Under the pieces are notes generated by a model, which was given only the letters and a program-made list of their open reading frames with translations, had not been told where the DNA came from and ran no database searches. A stretch of 64,000 bases of DNA from DATDFB01 sp035276475. Lineage in GTDB: Bacteria > Acidobacteriota > Thermoanaerobaculia > Gp7-AA8. The translations under genes and the position numbers were made by a program. Each line of letters starts with the position of its first letter. Position 1 is the first letter of the stretch. Location: the NCBI GenBank assembly GCA_035276475.1, contig DATELQ010000020.1, forward strand, positions 1 to 64,000, read 5' to 3'. Shown piece after piece: positions 57,443-64,000 of this stretch.

Positions 57443-58602
57443 TGTTCGTGCCGGTCAAGTACAACGTCCGCAATCTCCTGGTGCGCCGCACGTCGACGCT
57501 GCTGACGGTCTTCGGCATCGGCGTGAGCGTCGCGGTCTTCGTCTCCGTCATGGCCCTCGTCGAAGGGATCCGCGAGACGTTCGTGGCGACCGGCGAGCCG
57601 CTCAACGTCCTGGCCATCCGCAACGGCGCGCAGAGCGAGACCGGGAGCCTGATCGAGCCCTCCTCGGCGCTCGTGGCCCGCACGATCCGCGGCACAGCGC
57701 GCGGCGCCGACGGCGAGCCGCTCGTCTCCATCGAGCGGATCGTCTACGTCCAGGAGCCGCGCCTCACGACCGGCTCCTCGAACATCGTGATCCGCGGCCT
57801 CGGCGAGACCGGGCGCACGCTCCGCCCGGCCGTGCATCTCGCCAGCGGGCGCTGGTACGTGCCCGGTCGGCGCGAGCTGACTGTGAGCCGCACGATCGCC
57901 GAGCGCTTCCGCAACTGCAGCCTCGGCGACGAGCTCGTCTCCGGCCGCGCGCACTTCCGCGTCGTCGGCATCTTCGACGGCGGCCGCTCCGCGTACGCCT
58001 CGGAGATGTGGACCGCAGCAGAGGACATCGGCTCGGCGTTCGACCGCGTCAACTACTCCAACATCCTCGCGCGCGCCGCCGACCGCGCGAGCGTGCGGAC
58101 CGTCATCGACGCGCTCACGGACGACCCGCGCATGCGCTTCGACGCCCGCAGCGAGCGTGCGTTTTACGCCGAGCAGACGAAGGCCGCCACGCCGGTGAAA
58201 ATCCTCGGCAACATCATCGCCATCGTCATGGCCGTCGGCTCGGCGTTCGCGGCGATGAACACGATGTACGCCGCCGTGGCCTCGCGCGGACGGGAAGTGG
58301 CGGTGCTGCGCGCCCTCGGTTTCTCGCGCGCGGCGATCGCGTTCTCGTTCGTGACGGAGGCCGTGCTCCTGTCGATTGCGGGCGGCATCGTGGGAGGCAT
58401 CGGCGTCACGCCGCTCAACGGCCTCTCCACCGGCACGACGAACTGGTTCACCTTCAGCGAGATGAACTTCGCCTTCGCCGTGACCGGGCCGCTCTTCGTG
58501 CGCGGCGTGCTCTTCGCCGCGGTCATGGGCCTGGCCGGCGGGATCCTGCCGGCGCTGCGGGCCAGCCGCATGTCTCCGGCGACGGCCATGCGCGCGTTGT
58601 GA
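57442..58602 (+). CDS. ABC transporter permease of the FtsX/MacB/LolCE type, subunit 2
   Basis: The 386-residue protein has the same layout as subunit 1: N-terminal helix (LLTVFGIGVSVAVFVSVMAL), periplasmic domain, and three C-terminal helices with NTMYAAVASRGREVAVLRAL before the second. The two form a heterodimeric permease pair. No ATP-binding subunit gene adjoins them on either side, so it must be encoded elsewhere. A two-gene cassette follows 11 bp downstream. Confidence 0.88.
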   Translation: MFVPVKYNVRNLLVRRTSTLLTVFGIGVSVAVFVSVMALVEGIRETFVATGEPLNVLAIRNGAQSETGSLIEPSSALVARTIRGTARGADGEPLVSIERIVYVQEPRLTTGSSNIVIRGLGETGRTLRPAVHLASGRWYVPGRRELTVSRTIAERFRNCSLGDELVSGRAHFRVVGIFDGGRSAYASEMWTAAEDIGSAFDRVNYSNILARAADRASVRTVIDALTDDPRMRFDARSERAFYAEQTKAATPVKILGNIIAIVMAVGSAFAAMNTMYAAVASRGREVAVLRALGFSRAAIAFSFVTEAVLLSIAGGIVGGIGVTPLNGLSTGTTNWFTFSEMNFAFAVTGPLFVRGVLFAAVMGLAGGILPALRASRMSPATAMRAL

Positions 58603-58613
58603 GAAAATTAGGT

Positions 58614-59009
58614 ATGGAAGATACCGCTCGCGTCGTCGTTACCGTTCTCATCGCGGCCTTCGTGATCGAGCGCATCACCGCCGCGCTGATGTTCTTCTCC
58701 GAGACGCCGAAAGGCCCGGAGCGCACGCGCAAGATCTACCGCATCCTCATCGCGGCGATCCTCGGCGCCGTGGCGGTTTGGCTCGCGCACATCCGCCTGC
58801 TGTCGCGCCTCAGCACGGCCGCGCCCGACTGGCTCGACGCGGCCCTCTCGTGGCTCGTCCTCGTCGGCGGCGCCGACCGGATCCGCGACTTCGTCGCGCC
58901 GGGCGGCGGCGGTGGCGGCGGCGAGAAGAAGCAGGAGCTGCCGCCGATCCAGTTCACCATCGAGGAGAAGGACGGCACCACGACCGTGCAGCAGTTCCAC
59001 GCGAGCTGA
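58614..59009 (+). CDS. Small three-TM protein, cassette copy 1, component A
   Basis: The 131-residue protein has helices at about 7-28 (VVVTVLIAAFVIERITAALM), 43-62 (ILIAAILGAVAVWLAHIRLL) and a shorter one at 73-90 (LDAALSWLVLVGGAD). Features conserved with the second copy at 60755 are MxDTAR, the GPERTRKIY loop, LAHIRxLxRLST, GADRIRDFV, a Gly-rich spacer and an ELPPIQ tail strand. About 60% of aligned positions match by eye. I recognise no family. The ATG is 11 bp after the permease stop. Component B starts 2 bp after this stop, in both copies. Confidence 0.75.
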   Translation: MEDTARVVVTVLIAAFVIERITAALMFFSETPKGPERTRKIYRILIAAILGAVAVWLAHIRLLSRLSTAAPDWLDAALSWLVLVGGADRIRDFVAPGGGGGGGEKKQELPPIQFTIEEKDGTTTVQQFHAS

Positions 59010-59010
59010 C

Positions 59011-60723
59011 ATGCGCCGCATCACCGTTCGCCTGGGCGACTACGTCGAGGAGGAGAAGCGCCGCGAGCGCCGCGGCGGCCGCGCCGTCGCCGTCGTCGCG
59101 CTCGTCGTCCTCGGCGTGGTGGCGATGTCGCGAATGTCGACGGCGCCGCCGCCGGCGAATCCCGGCACGCCCGCGCATCTCGTTACGTCGTCGCTGGCGT
59201 TGCAGTTCGCGCCGCAGCTCGCCGGCACCGCGTCGCCGGCGCAGCTCCTCCGGCTGCACAACGACGGCGGCACGGCGCTAACGATCGCCAAGGTCGCGGC
59301 GGACAACGAAGCCTTCCAGCTCCGGCACGACTGCGCCACGCTCGCGCCGAACGAGTCGTGCAGCGCGGCGGTCGTCTTCTCTCCATCCGCCGCCGGCGCG
59401 CAGCGCGGCTCCGTCGGCGTGCAAACCGAGAGCGGCACGACGCAGATCGCGCTCGAGGGTGAAGGCCGCGCCATTCCCACCGTCGACCTCGGCCCAACGG
59501 ACTTCGGCAGCGCGCCCCTCGGCAGCGCCGCCGAGCGCGTCGTCCGTTTCATGAACAGCGGCCCCTCACCGATCGCGATCGCGAAGTCGTCCGTCGCGGA
59601 GCCGTTTGCCATCGCCGCGGACGCCTGCAGCGGCACGGTCAATCCCGGCACCAATTGCGAGGTGCGCGTGCAGTTCCGCCCCGCCGTCGCCGGCAGCGCC
59701 ACCGGCGAATTGCTCCTCGCCGGCGCGGACGGCGGTGTGATCGCGAAAGGTGCGCTCGTCGGCGCCGGCAGCCAGGTGCAGCCGCCTGCGGGTAGGCCGG
59801 CGCATCTCTCCATCTCGCGCGACCGGATCATCTTCCCGCCGCTGACGCGCGGCACCGCCTCGACTCCGCAGGTCGTGCAACTGAAAAACGACGGCGACGA
59901 GACGCTGACGATCTCGAGCATCTCGGGCGGAGACAACGTGTTCCGCGTCTCGGGCGACTGCGGGCAATCTCTTGCGGGCGGCGCCTCGTGCAGCGTTTCG
60001 GCGGTCTTCGTTGCGCGGCCGAATTCCGGCATCGGCACGAACACCGGCGCGATCGTGATCGACACGAACGCCGGTCGCGCGATCGTTCAGATGCAGGTTG
60101 ACGTTCGCGCGCTCCCCGCCGTCGAGCTTCCGCCGACGGACTTCGGCCGCGCCTTCACCGGCAGCACCGTCGAGCGCGCCGTCACGTTCACCAACAGCGC
60201 GCCCGTCACCATCGTCGTCGGAAACGCCACCGCACCGCCGCCGTTCGCGATCGTCTCCGACGGCTGCCGCAACCGCAAGATCGCGCCCGGCGAGAGTTGC
60301 GAGGTGCGCCTGCAGTTCCGTCCCGCCGCGCGCGGCGGCATGAAAGGCGAGATGCAGCTGACGAGCGCCAGCAGCGAGACCATCGCCACCGGCGCGCTGC
60401 GCGGCATCGGCCTAATCAAGGACGTGCCGCCGCCGCTCCCGAGCATCGACATCAAGCCGCGCGAGATCAACTTCCACGGCGATCCGGGCAAGAAAACGAT
60501 CGTCGTGACGAACACCGGCGCGATCCCGGTGAGCGTCGCCGCGAAGCCGGAGACGACGTCTCGCTACCTCATCGACACGAAGCCGTGCAACGCCACGCTG
60601 GCGCCGGGGCAGCAGTGCACGATCACGGTCGACGGCACGTACGCCGTGCGCATCGGGTCGTCCGCGCGCGTCGTCATCAGCTATCTCGGCCGCAACGAAT
60701 TGGTGCCGGTGGCCGCAAAGTGA
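59011..60723 (+). CDS. Membrane-anchored protein with five ASH (HYDIN-like) domains, cassette copy 1, component B
   Basis: The 570-residue protein has a short charged cytosolic tail (MRRITVRLGDYVEEEKRRER), one membrane helix (about 24-40) and five tandem immunoglobulin-like choice-of-anchor/ASH domains (about 57-150, 155-250, 258-360, 362-465, 470-570). Each domain has one Cys pair in the same place (DCATLAPNESC, ACSGTVNPGTNC, DCGQSLAGGASC, GCRNRKIAPGESC, PCNATLAPGQQC) and the TDFG(R/S)A or related strand. The cysteines probably form disulfides in the periplasm. The function is unknown; binding or scaffolding is the usual role of such domains. Confidence 0.8.
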   Translation: MRRITVRLGDYVEEEKRRERRGGRAVAVVALVVLGVVAMSRMSTAPPPANPGTPAHLVTSSLALQFAPQLAGTASPAQLLRLHNDGGTALTIAKVAADNEAFQLRHDCATLAPNESCSAAVVFSPSAAGAQRGSVGVQTESGTTQIALEGEGRAIPTVDLGPTDFGSAPLGSAAERVVRFMNSGPSPIAIAKSSVAEPFAIAADACSGTVNPGTNCEVRVQFRPAVAGSATGELLLAGADGGVIAKGALVGAGSQVQPPAGRPAHLSISRDRIIFPPLTRGTASTPQVVQLKNDGDETLTISSISGGDNVFRVSGDCGQSLAGGASCSVSAVFVARPNSGIGTNTGAIVIDTNAGRAIVQMQVDVRALPAVELPPTDFGRAFTGSTVERAVTFTNSAPVTIVVGNATAPPPFAIVSDGCRNRKIAPGESCEVRLQFRPAARGGMKGEMQLTSASSETIATGALRGIGLIKDVPPPLPSIDIKPREINFHGDPGKKTIVVTNTGAIPVSVAAKPETTSRYLIDTKPCNATLAPGQQCTITVDGTYAVRIGSSARVVISYLGRNELVPVAAK

Positions 60724-60754
60724 AACGCCGGACGGAGTTACGTCACTATGATGC

Positions 60755-61156
60755 ATGGACGACACCGCTCGGCTCATCGTCACGGTCCTTCTCGCCGCCT
60801 TCGCGATCGAGCGCATCGGCGCCGCCGTCGGCTTTCTCACCGGCACTCCCCGCGGCCCTGAGCGCACCCGCAAGATCTACAACTTCCTCCTCGTCGCGGT
60901 CCTCGGCGCGCTCGCCGTCGGGCTCGCGCACATCCGCGTGCTGGAGCGGCTCAGCACCAAAGCCTCGCCGTGGATCGACTACCCGCTGTCGTGGCTGATC
61001 CTCGTCGCCGGCGCGGACCGCATCCGCGACTTCGTCGGTGCGGGCGGCGGTGGCTCGGCCGCCCCGAAAGCGCCCGCCAAGTCCGAGCTCCCGCCGATCC
61101 AGATCAACATCACCGATCGCGACGGGCAGACGACCCTCCACGAAGTGAAGGCCTGA
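60755..61156 (+). CDS. Small three-TM protein, cassette copy 2, component A
   Basis: At 133 residues it is a paralogue of 58614-59009 with the same three helices and motifs (MDDTARLIVTVLLAAFAIER, GPERTRKIY, GADRIRDFV, SELPPIQ). The tail after the Gly-rich spacer is slightly longer (SAAPKAPAKSELPP). Component B of this copy starts 2 bp after the stop. The tandem arrangement shows duplication of the two-gene unit. No family recognised. Confidence 0.75.
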   Translation: MDDTARLIVTVLLAAFAIERIGAAVGFLTGTPRGPERTRKIYNFLLVAVLGALAVGLAHIRVLERLSTKASPWIDYPLSWLILVAGADRIRDFVGAGGGGSAAPKAPAKSELPPIQINITDRDGQTTLHEVKA

Positions 61157-61157
61157 C

Positions 61158-61871
61158 GTGCGCGAGATCACGATCCACCTCGGCGAGTACATCGACGAAG
61201 AGCGCCGCCGCCGGCACCGCTCGGGCGTCGTCGCCGGCATTGCGGTCGTCGCGGCGCTGCTCGTGATCGCGATGCCGCGAACGGCACCGCCGCCTCTGTC
61301 ATCTTCGAATACGACGACCACTGCGACGTCGACAACCGTCATCACCGCCACGACGGCGACCATCGCTCCGCCGCCGCCTGCGCCCGAACATCTCGCGCCG
61401 CTCTCGCCGACGCTGACGTCCGCGCCGACCCATGCGAAACGGCCGCCGCACGCGCTTCGCGTCGCAAACGACCGCGCTGCCGACGTCGACCTCGGAAAGA
61501 CAACCACCGACGGCACCGTCACACCGCCCGCCGCCGAGGCGCCGGCGCCGCCCGTCGTCGAAGCGGCGCCGGCGAAGATCGACATCGAGCCGCGTCAGAT
61601 CGCTTTCGTGCGCACGTCGCGAACGAAGCGGGACGTCGTCCTCGTCAATCACGGCGGGAAGCCGACGACCGTCGGCCTCGCGGTGACCGGCATCAGCTTC
61701 GGCTTCGTCGTCGAGACCAAGGTCTGCGACGGCAAGACGCTGAGCCCCGGCGAGTCGTGCACGTTTTCCGTGACGGCGCTCCCGATCGCGTTCGAGCGAG
61801 GCTCCTCGATGCGCATCGTCGTCAGCTACGACGGGCACACCGACTACGCCACGGCCGTCTCGCGGTACTGA
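61158..61871 (+). CDS. Membrane-anchored protein with one ASH domain, cassette copy 2, component B
   Basis: The 237-residue paralogue of 59011-60723 has the same start (MREITIHLGEYIDEERRRR), one membrane helix (about 22-40), a long Thr/Pro/Ala-rich linker (about 45-140), and a single C-terminal ASH domain with the conserved Cys pair (VCDGKTLSPGESC). The domain is most like the last ASH domain of copy 1. The start is GTG 61158. The 3' end overlaps the convergent ABC exporter gene by 28 bp. Confidence 0.75.
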   Translation: MREITIHLGEYIDEERRRRHRSGVVAGIAVVAALLVIAMPRTAPPPLSSSNTTTTATSTTVITATTATIAPPPPAPEHLAPLSPTLTSAPTHAKRPPHALRVANDRAADVDLGKTTTDGTVTPPAAEAPAPPVVEAAPAKIDIEPRQIAFVRTSRTKRDVVLVNHGGKPTTVGLAVTGISFGFVVETKVCDGKTLSPGESCTFSVTALPIAFERGSSMRIVVSYDGHTDYATAVSRY

Positions 61872-63691
61872 ATCTCGTACAGCTTCCGATACAGCCCGTT
61901 CGCGCGCATCAGCTCCTCGTGCGTGCCGCGCTCGCGGATCTCGCCGTGGTGGAAGACGAGGATCGTGTCGGCGGAGCGGATCGTGGAGAGGCGGTGGGCG
62001 ATGACGATCGACGTCCGCCCCTCCATCAGCGTCTGGATGGCCTCCTGGATCAGCCGCTCCGTCTCCGTGTCGATCGACGACGTGGCCTCGTCGAGAATCA
62101 GCACCGGCGGGTTGAAGGCGAGCGCGCGCGCGAACGAGAGGAGCTGCTTCTCCCCCACCGAGAACCCCGCCCCGCGCTCGCGCACCTCGGCCCCGTACCC
62201 CTCGGGGAGCCGCGAGATGAAGCGGTCCGCCTGCACGCGCTCCGCGGCGTTGCGCACGGCCTCGGCGGTGATGTCGGGGTCGCCCAAGGCGATGTTCTGC
62301 TCGACCGTGCCGGTGAAGAGGAAAAAGTCCTGCTGCACGATGGCAAAGAGCGCGCGCAGCGACGCGAGCGAGTACTCGCGGATGTCGACGCCGTTAATGA
62401 GGATCTCGCCGCGCTGCGGCTCGTAGAAGCGGAGCAAGAGAGCCGTCACCGTCGTCTTCCCCGCGCCGGTGTGACCGACGACCGCCACGCGCTCGCCGCG
62501 CTCCACGCGGAAGGAGACGTTCTTCAGCACCCACTCCGGTTCGTTGTAGGCGAAGCAGACGTTCTTGAACTCGATCGATTTCAGTTCGCCGATCTCGCGC
62601 GTGCCGCTGTCGAGAATGCGCACCGGCGTGTCGAGCAGCTTGAAAATGCGCTCGCTCGCCGCCATGGCCGCCTGCAGGATGTTGTACTTCTCGGAGAGGT
62701 CGGAGATCGGCTCGTAGAAGCGCTGCGAATACGTAAAGAACGCGATCAGCGCGCCGATCGACAGCGTGCCGCGGATGACCTGCCCGCCGCCGTACCAGAC
62801 GATGAGAGCCACGCCGACGGTCTCGATCAGCTCGATGACCGGGTAGAAGACGGCGTAGTAGAAGATCGAGTCGATGTTCGCGTCGCGGTGCCGCGCGTTC
62901 AGGTGGTCGAACTTCTCCCCCTCGGCATCGGTGCGGTTGAAGAGCTGCACCGTGGCCATGCCGGAGATGTGCTCCTGCAGGAAGGCGTTGATGGCGGCGA
63001 TGCGCGCGCGGACCTGGCGATAGGTGATGCGCGCGCCGCGGCGGAACCAGATCGAGACGAGGATGATCGCCGGCGTGATCGAGAAGAGCACCAACGCCAT
63101 CCGCCAGTTCATCCAGAACAGCACGCCGACGATGCCGGCCAGAACGAAGACGTCGCCGAAGATGGCCACGAAGCCGGCGGTGAACATCTCGTTGAGGGCG
63201 TCGACGTCCGTGGTGACGCGCGTCATGAGGCGCCCGACGGGATTGCGGTCGAAGAACTGCACGTCGAGCTTCTGCAGGTGCGTGAAGATCTGCTTGCGGA
63301 GGTCGTACATGATGTACTGCCCCATCAGATTCATCATCACCATCTGCGTGTAGAGCACGCCGAAGCCCGCCAACAGCGTGACGAGGTAGAGCATCGCCGC
63401 GGCGTTGATGCCGCTCATCGCATCGAAGACGAAGCCGTGCGCGCGCAACCACTCGCCCACCGCCGCGCTGACGCCGATGGTCTGTGCGCCTTGCACCGGC
63501 TTGACGAAGAGGTCGACGGCGACGGCGATGATGGCCGGCCCCGCCACTTCGAGCACCGAGGAGAGGATGACGAGCCCGACGGAGACGCCGGCGCGCGCGC
63601 GGTATGGACGCAGGTAGCGGAGTAGTCTTCGCGCCAGATGCGGGTCGAACGCACGAGCGGATTCGTCTTCGTGTTTTTCGAATTCGGACAT
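61844..63691 (-). CDS. ABC exporter half-transporter (fused TMD-ATPase, MsbA-like)
   Basis: The 615-residue protein has six membrane helices in the first ~330 residues and an ATPase with Walker A AVVGHTGAGKTTVTALLL, signature FSVGEKQLLSFARAL, Walker B PVLILDEATSSID and the H-loop IVIAHRLSTI. The LSGGQ signature is replaced by FSVGEK, as often in one half of heterodimeric exporters. It probably pairs with the partial gene at 63766. The start at 63691 is chosen over 63742 because the latter only translates the heptamer repeat. Substrates could be lipids, LPS precursors or peptides. Confidence 0.9.
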   Translation of the reverse strand: MSEFEKHEDESARAFDPHLARRLLRYLRPYRARAGVSVGLVILSSVLEVAGPAIIAVAVDLFVKPVQGAQTIGVSAAVGEWLRAHGFVFDAMSGINAAAMLYLVTLLAGFGVLYTQMVMMNLMGQYIMYDLRKQIFTHLQKLDVQFFDRNPVGRLMTRVTTDVDALNEMFTAGFVAIFGDVFVLAGIVGVLFWMNWRMALVLFSITPAIILVSIWFRRGARITYRQVRARIAAINAFLQEHISGMATVQLFNRTDAEGEKFDHLNARHRDANIDSIFYYAVFYPVIELIETVGVALIVWYGGGQVIRGTLSIGALIAFFTYSQRFYEPISDLSEKYNILQAAMAASERIFKLLDTPVRILDSGTREIGELKSIEFKNVCFAYNEPEWVLKNVSFRVERGERVAVVGHTGAGKTTVTALLLRFYEPQRGEILINGVDIREYSLASLRALFAIVQQDFFLFTGTVEQNIALGDPDITAEAVRNAAERVQADRFISRLPEGYGAEVRERGAGFSVGEKQLLSFARALAFNPPVLILDEATSSIDTETERLIQEAIQTLMEGRTSIVIAHRLSTIRSADTILVFHHGEIRERGTHEELMRANGLYRKLYEIQYRETAVA

Positions 63692-63693
63692 GG

Positions 63694-63765
63694 TCTTCGT
63701 TCTTAGTTCTTCGTTCTTGGTTCTTAGTTTTTGAACTAACAACTAAGAACCAAGAACTAATAACC
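63694..63765. repeat. Heptamer-built inverted repeat (TTCTTAG units)
   Basis: The left arm (63694-63733) has five or six tandem units of TTCTTAG/TTCTTCG/TTCTTGG; the right arm (63735-63765) has four of AACTAAG/AACCAAG. A 17-bp perfect stem (63713-63729 with 63741-63757) has an 11-nt loop. The AT-rich sequence stands out in this GC-rich genome. It lies between two ABC exporter genes on the minus strand. Confidence 0.9.
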
Positions 63766-64000
63766 TCATGCAATCTCCTCGATCTCTTCCTCCAGCGTCT
63801 GCTTGCGGTACAGCTCCGCGTAGTAGCCGTCCTTCGCCACGAGCATCTCGTGCGTGCCGCGCTCGACGATGCGGCCGTCGTCGAGGACGATGATGTGGTC
63901 GGCGTCCTTCACCGAGGAGACACGGTGCGAGACGATCAGCACCGTCCTCCCCTTCCGGATCTCCCGCAGCGCCCGCAGGATCCGCTCCTCCGTTTGCGTA
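63766..64000 (-). CDS. ABC transporter ATPase, C-terminal fragment (cut by window edge)
   Basis: The visible 78 residues contain RTVLIVSHRVSSVKDADHII, VLDDGRIVERGTHEMLVAKD and GYYAELYRKQTLEEEIEEIA, the H-loop and D-loop part of an ABC ATPase with the usual linker. The rest is beyond the window edge. It is upstream of the exporter gene at 61844-63691 on the same strand, so they probably form one heterodimeric exporter. The heptamer repeat lies between them. Confidence 0.9.
   Translation of the reverse strand, partial: TQTEERILRALREIRKGRTVLIVSHRVSSVKDADHIIVLDDGRIVERGTHEMLVAKDGYYAELYRKQTLEEEIEEIA

Noticed and set aside
1..64000. tRNA or rRNA genes, CRISPR arrays, insertion sequences, prophage
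   Set aside because: I scanned for T-loop-like GGTTCGA segments, regularly spaced repeats, transposase motifs and structural phage genes and found none that I could support. This was by eye; a tRNAscan or CRISPR search could still find something.

Overview
The window comes from a GC-rich Gram-negative chromosome (roughly two thirds G+C by eye, not computed). LPS functions (kdsA, an LptE-like lipoprotein), an outer-membrane FadL-like channel, lipoproteins with clear lipoboxes, and many secreted LamG, ASH (HYDIN-like) and carboxypeptidase-regulatory-like proteins fit a free-living Acidobacteriota-type organism, perhaps near Thermoanaerobaculia. That placement is inference from gene content only. 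I found no tRNA or rRNA gene, CRISPR array, transposase or prophage block.

Layout. 0-3.6 kb: a truncated membrane protein, a small membrane protein, kdsA, a large GT-C-like membrane protein and a VOC protein. 3.6-8.1 kb: LamG protein, metK, M15-like peptidase, ubiB-family kinase. 8.1-13.3 kb: accessory secreted region with a decayed gene relic, a three-gene operon ending in an S1 protease, a copied ubiB tail and a frameshifted secreted protein. 13.4-23.9 kb: translationally coupled housekeeping genes on the minus strand (membrane protein-dtd, then leuS-lipoprotein-lptE; mutS-nagZ-DinB), with ssb and trhA on the plus strand. 24.0-28.3 kb: plus-strand run of acp, KAS II, STAS, asparaginase, Cys-less rhodanese lipoprotein and DsbA-like protein. 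28.3-34.2 kb: acetyltransferase, a structured non-coding stretch, an unknown protein, a putative outer-membrane protein, hemW, HD-GYP phosphodiesterase, Roadblock-like and YHS-like proteins. 34.2-42 kb: an inverted-repeat-flanked secreted gene, glycogen debranching enzyme, M20D hydrolase, matrixin operon and GAF-GGDEF cyclase. 42-52 kb: gatB, cyclophilin, a DUF4412-like protein, a FadL-GDSL operon, secreted proteins and VapBC. 52-64 kb: comM, M20 peptidase, PHA-granule-like protein, lysozyme-like protein, a Cys-less thioredoxin-like protein, two FtsX/MacB-type permeases, a tandemly duplicated two-gene membrane/ASH cassette, and two ABC exporter halves, the last cut by the window edge.

Three architectural themes stand out. 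(1) Many transcription-unit leader genes carry a TAnnnT box 6-9 nt before the start codon and no Shine-Dalgarno, as expected for leaderless mRNAs; another group has clear AGGAGG-type sites. (2) Five intergenic loci have different sequences but the same design: imperfect tandem 7-bp units arranged as inverted repeats. (3) Gene tails have been copied, with only synonymous differences (LamG tail at 4.7 kb, ubiB tail at 11.8 kb). The best candidate for an undescribed system is the duplicated 3-TM plus membrane-anchored ASH cassette at 58.6-61.9 kb, downstream of an ABC permease pair that has no ATPase gene beside it.
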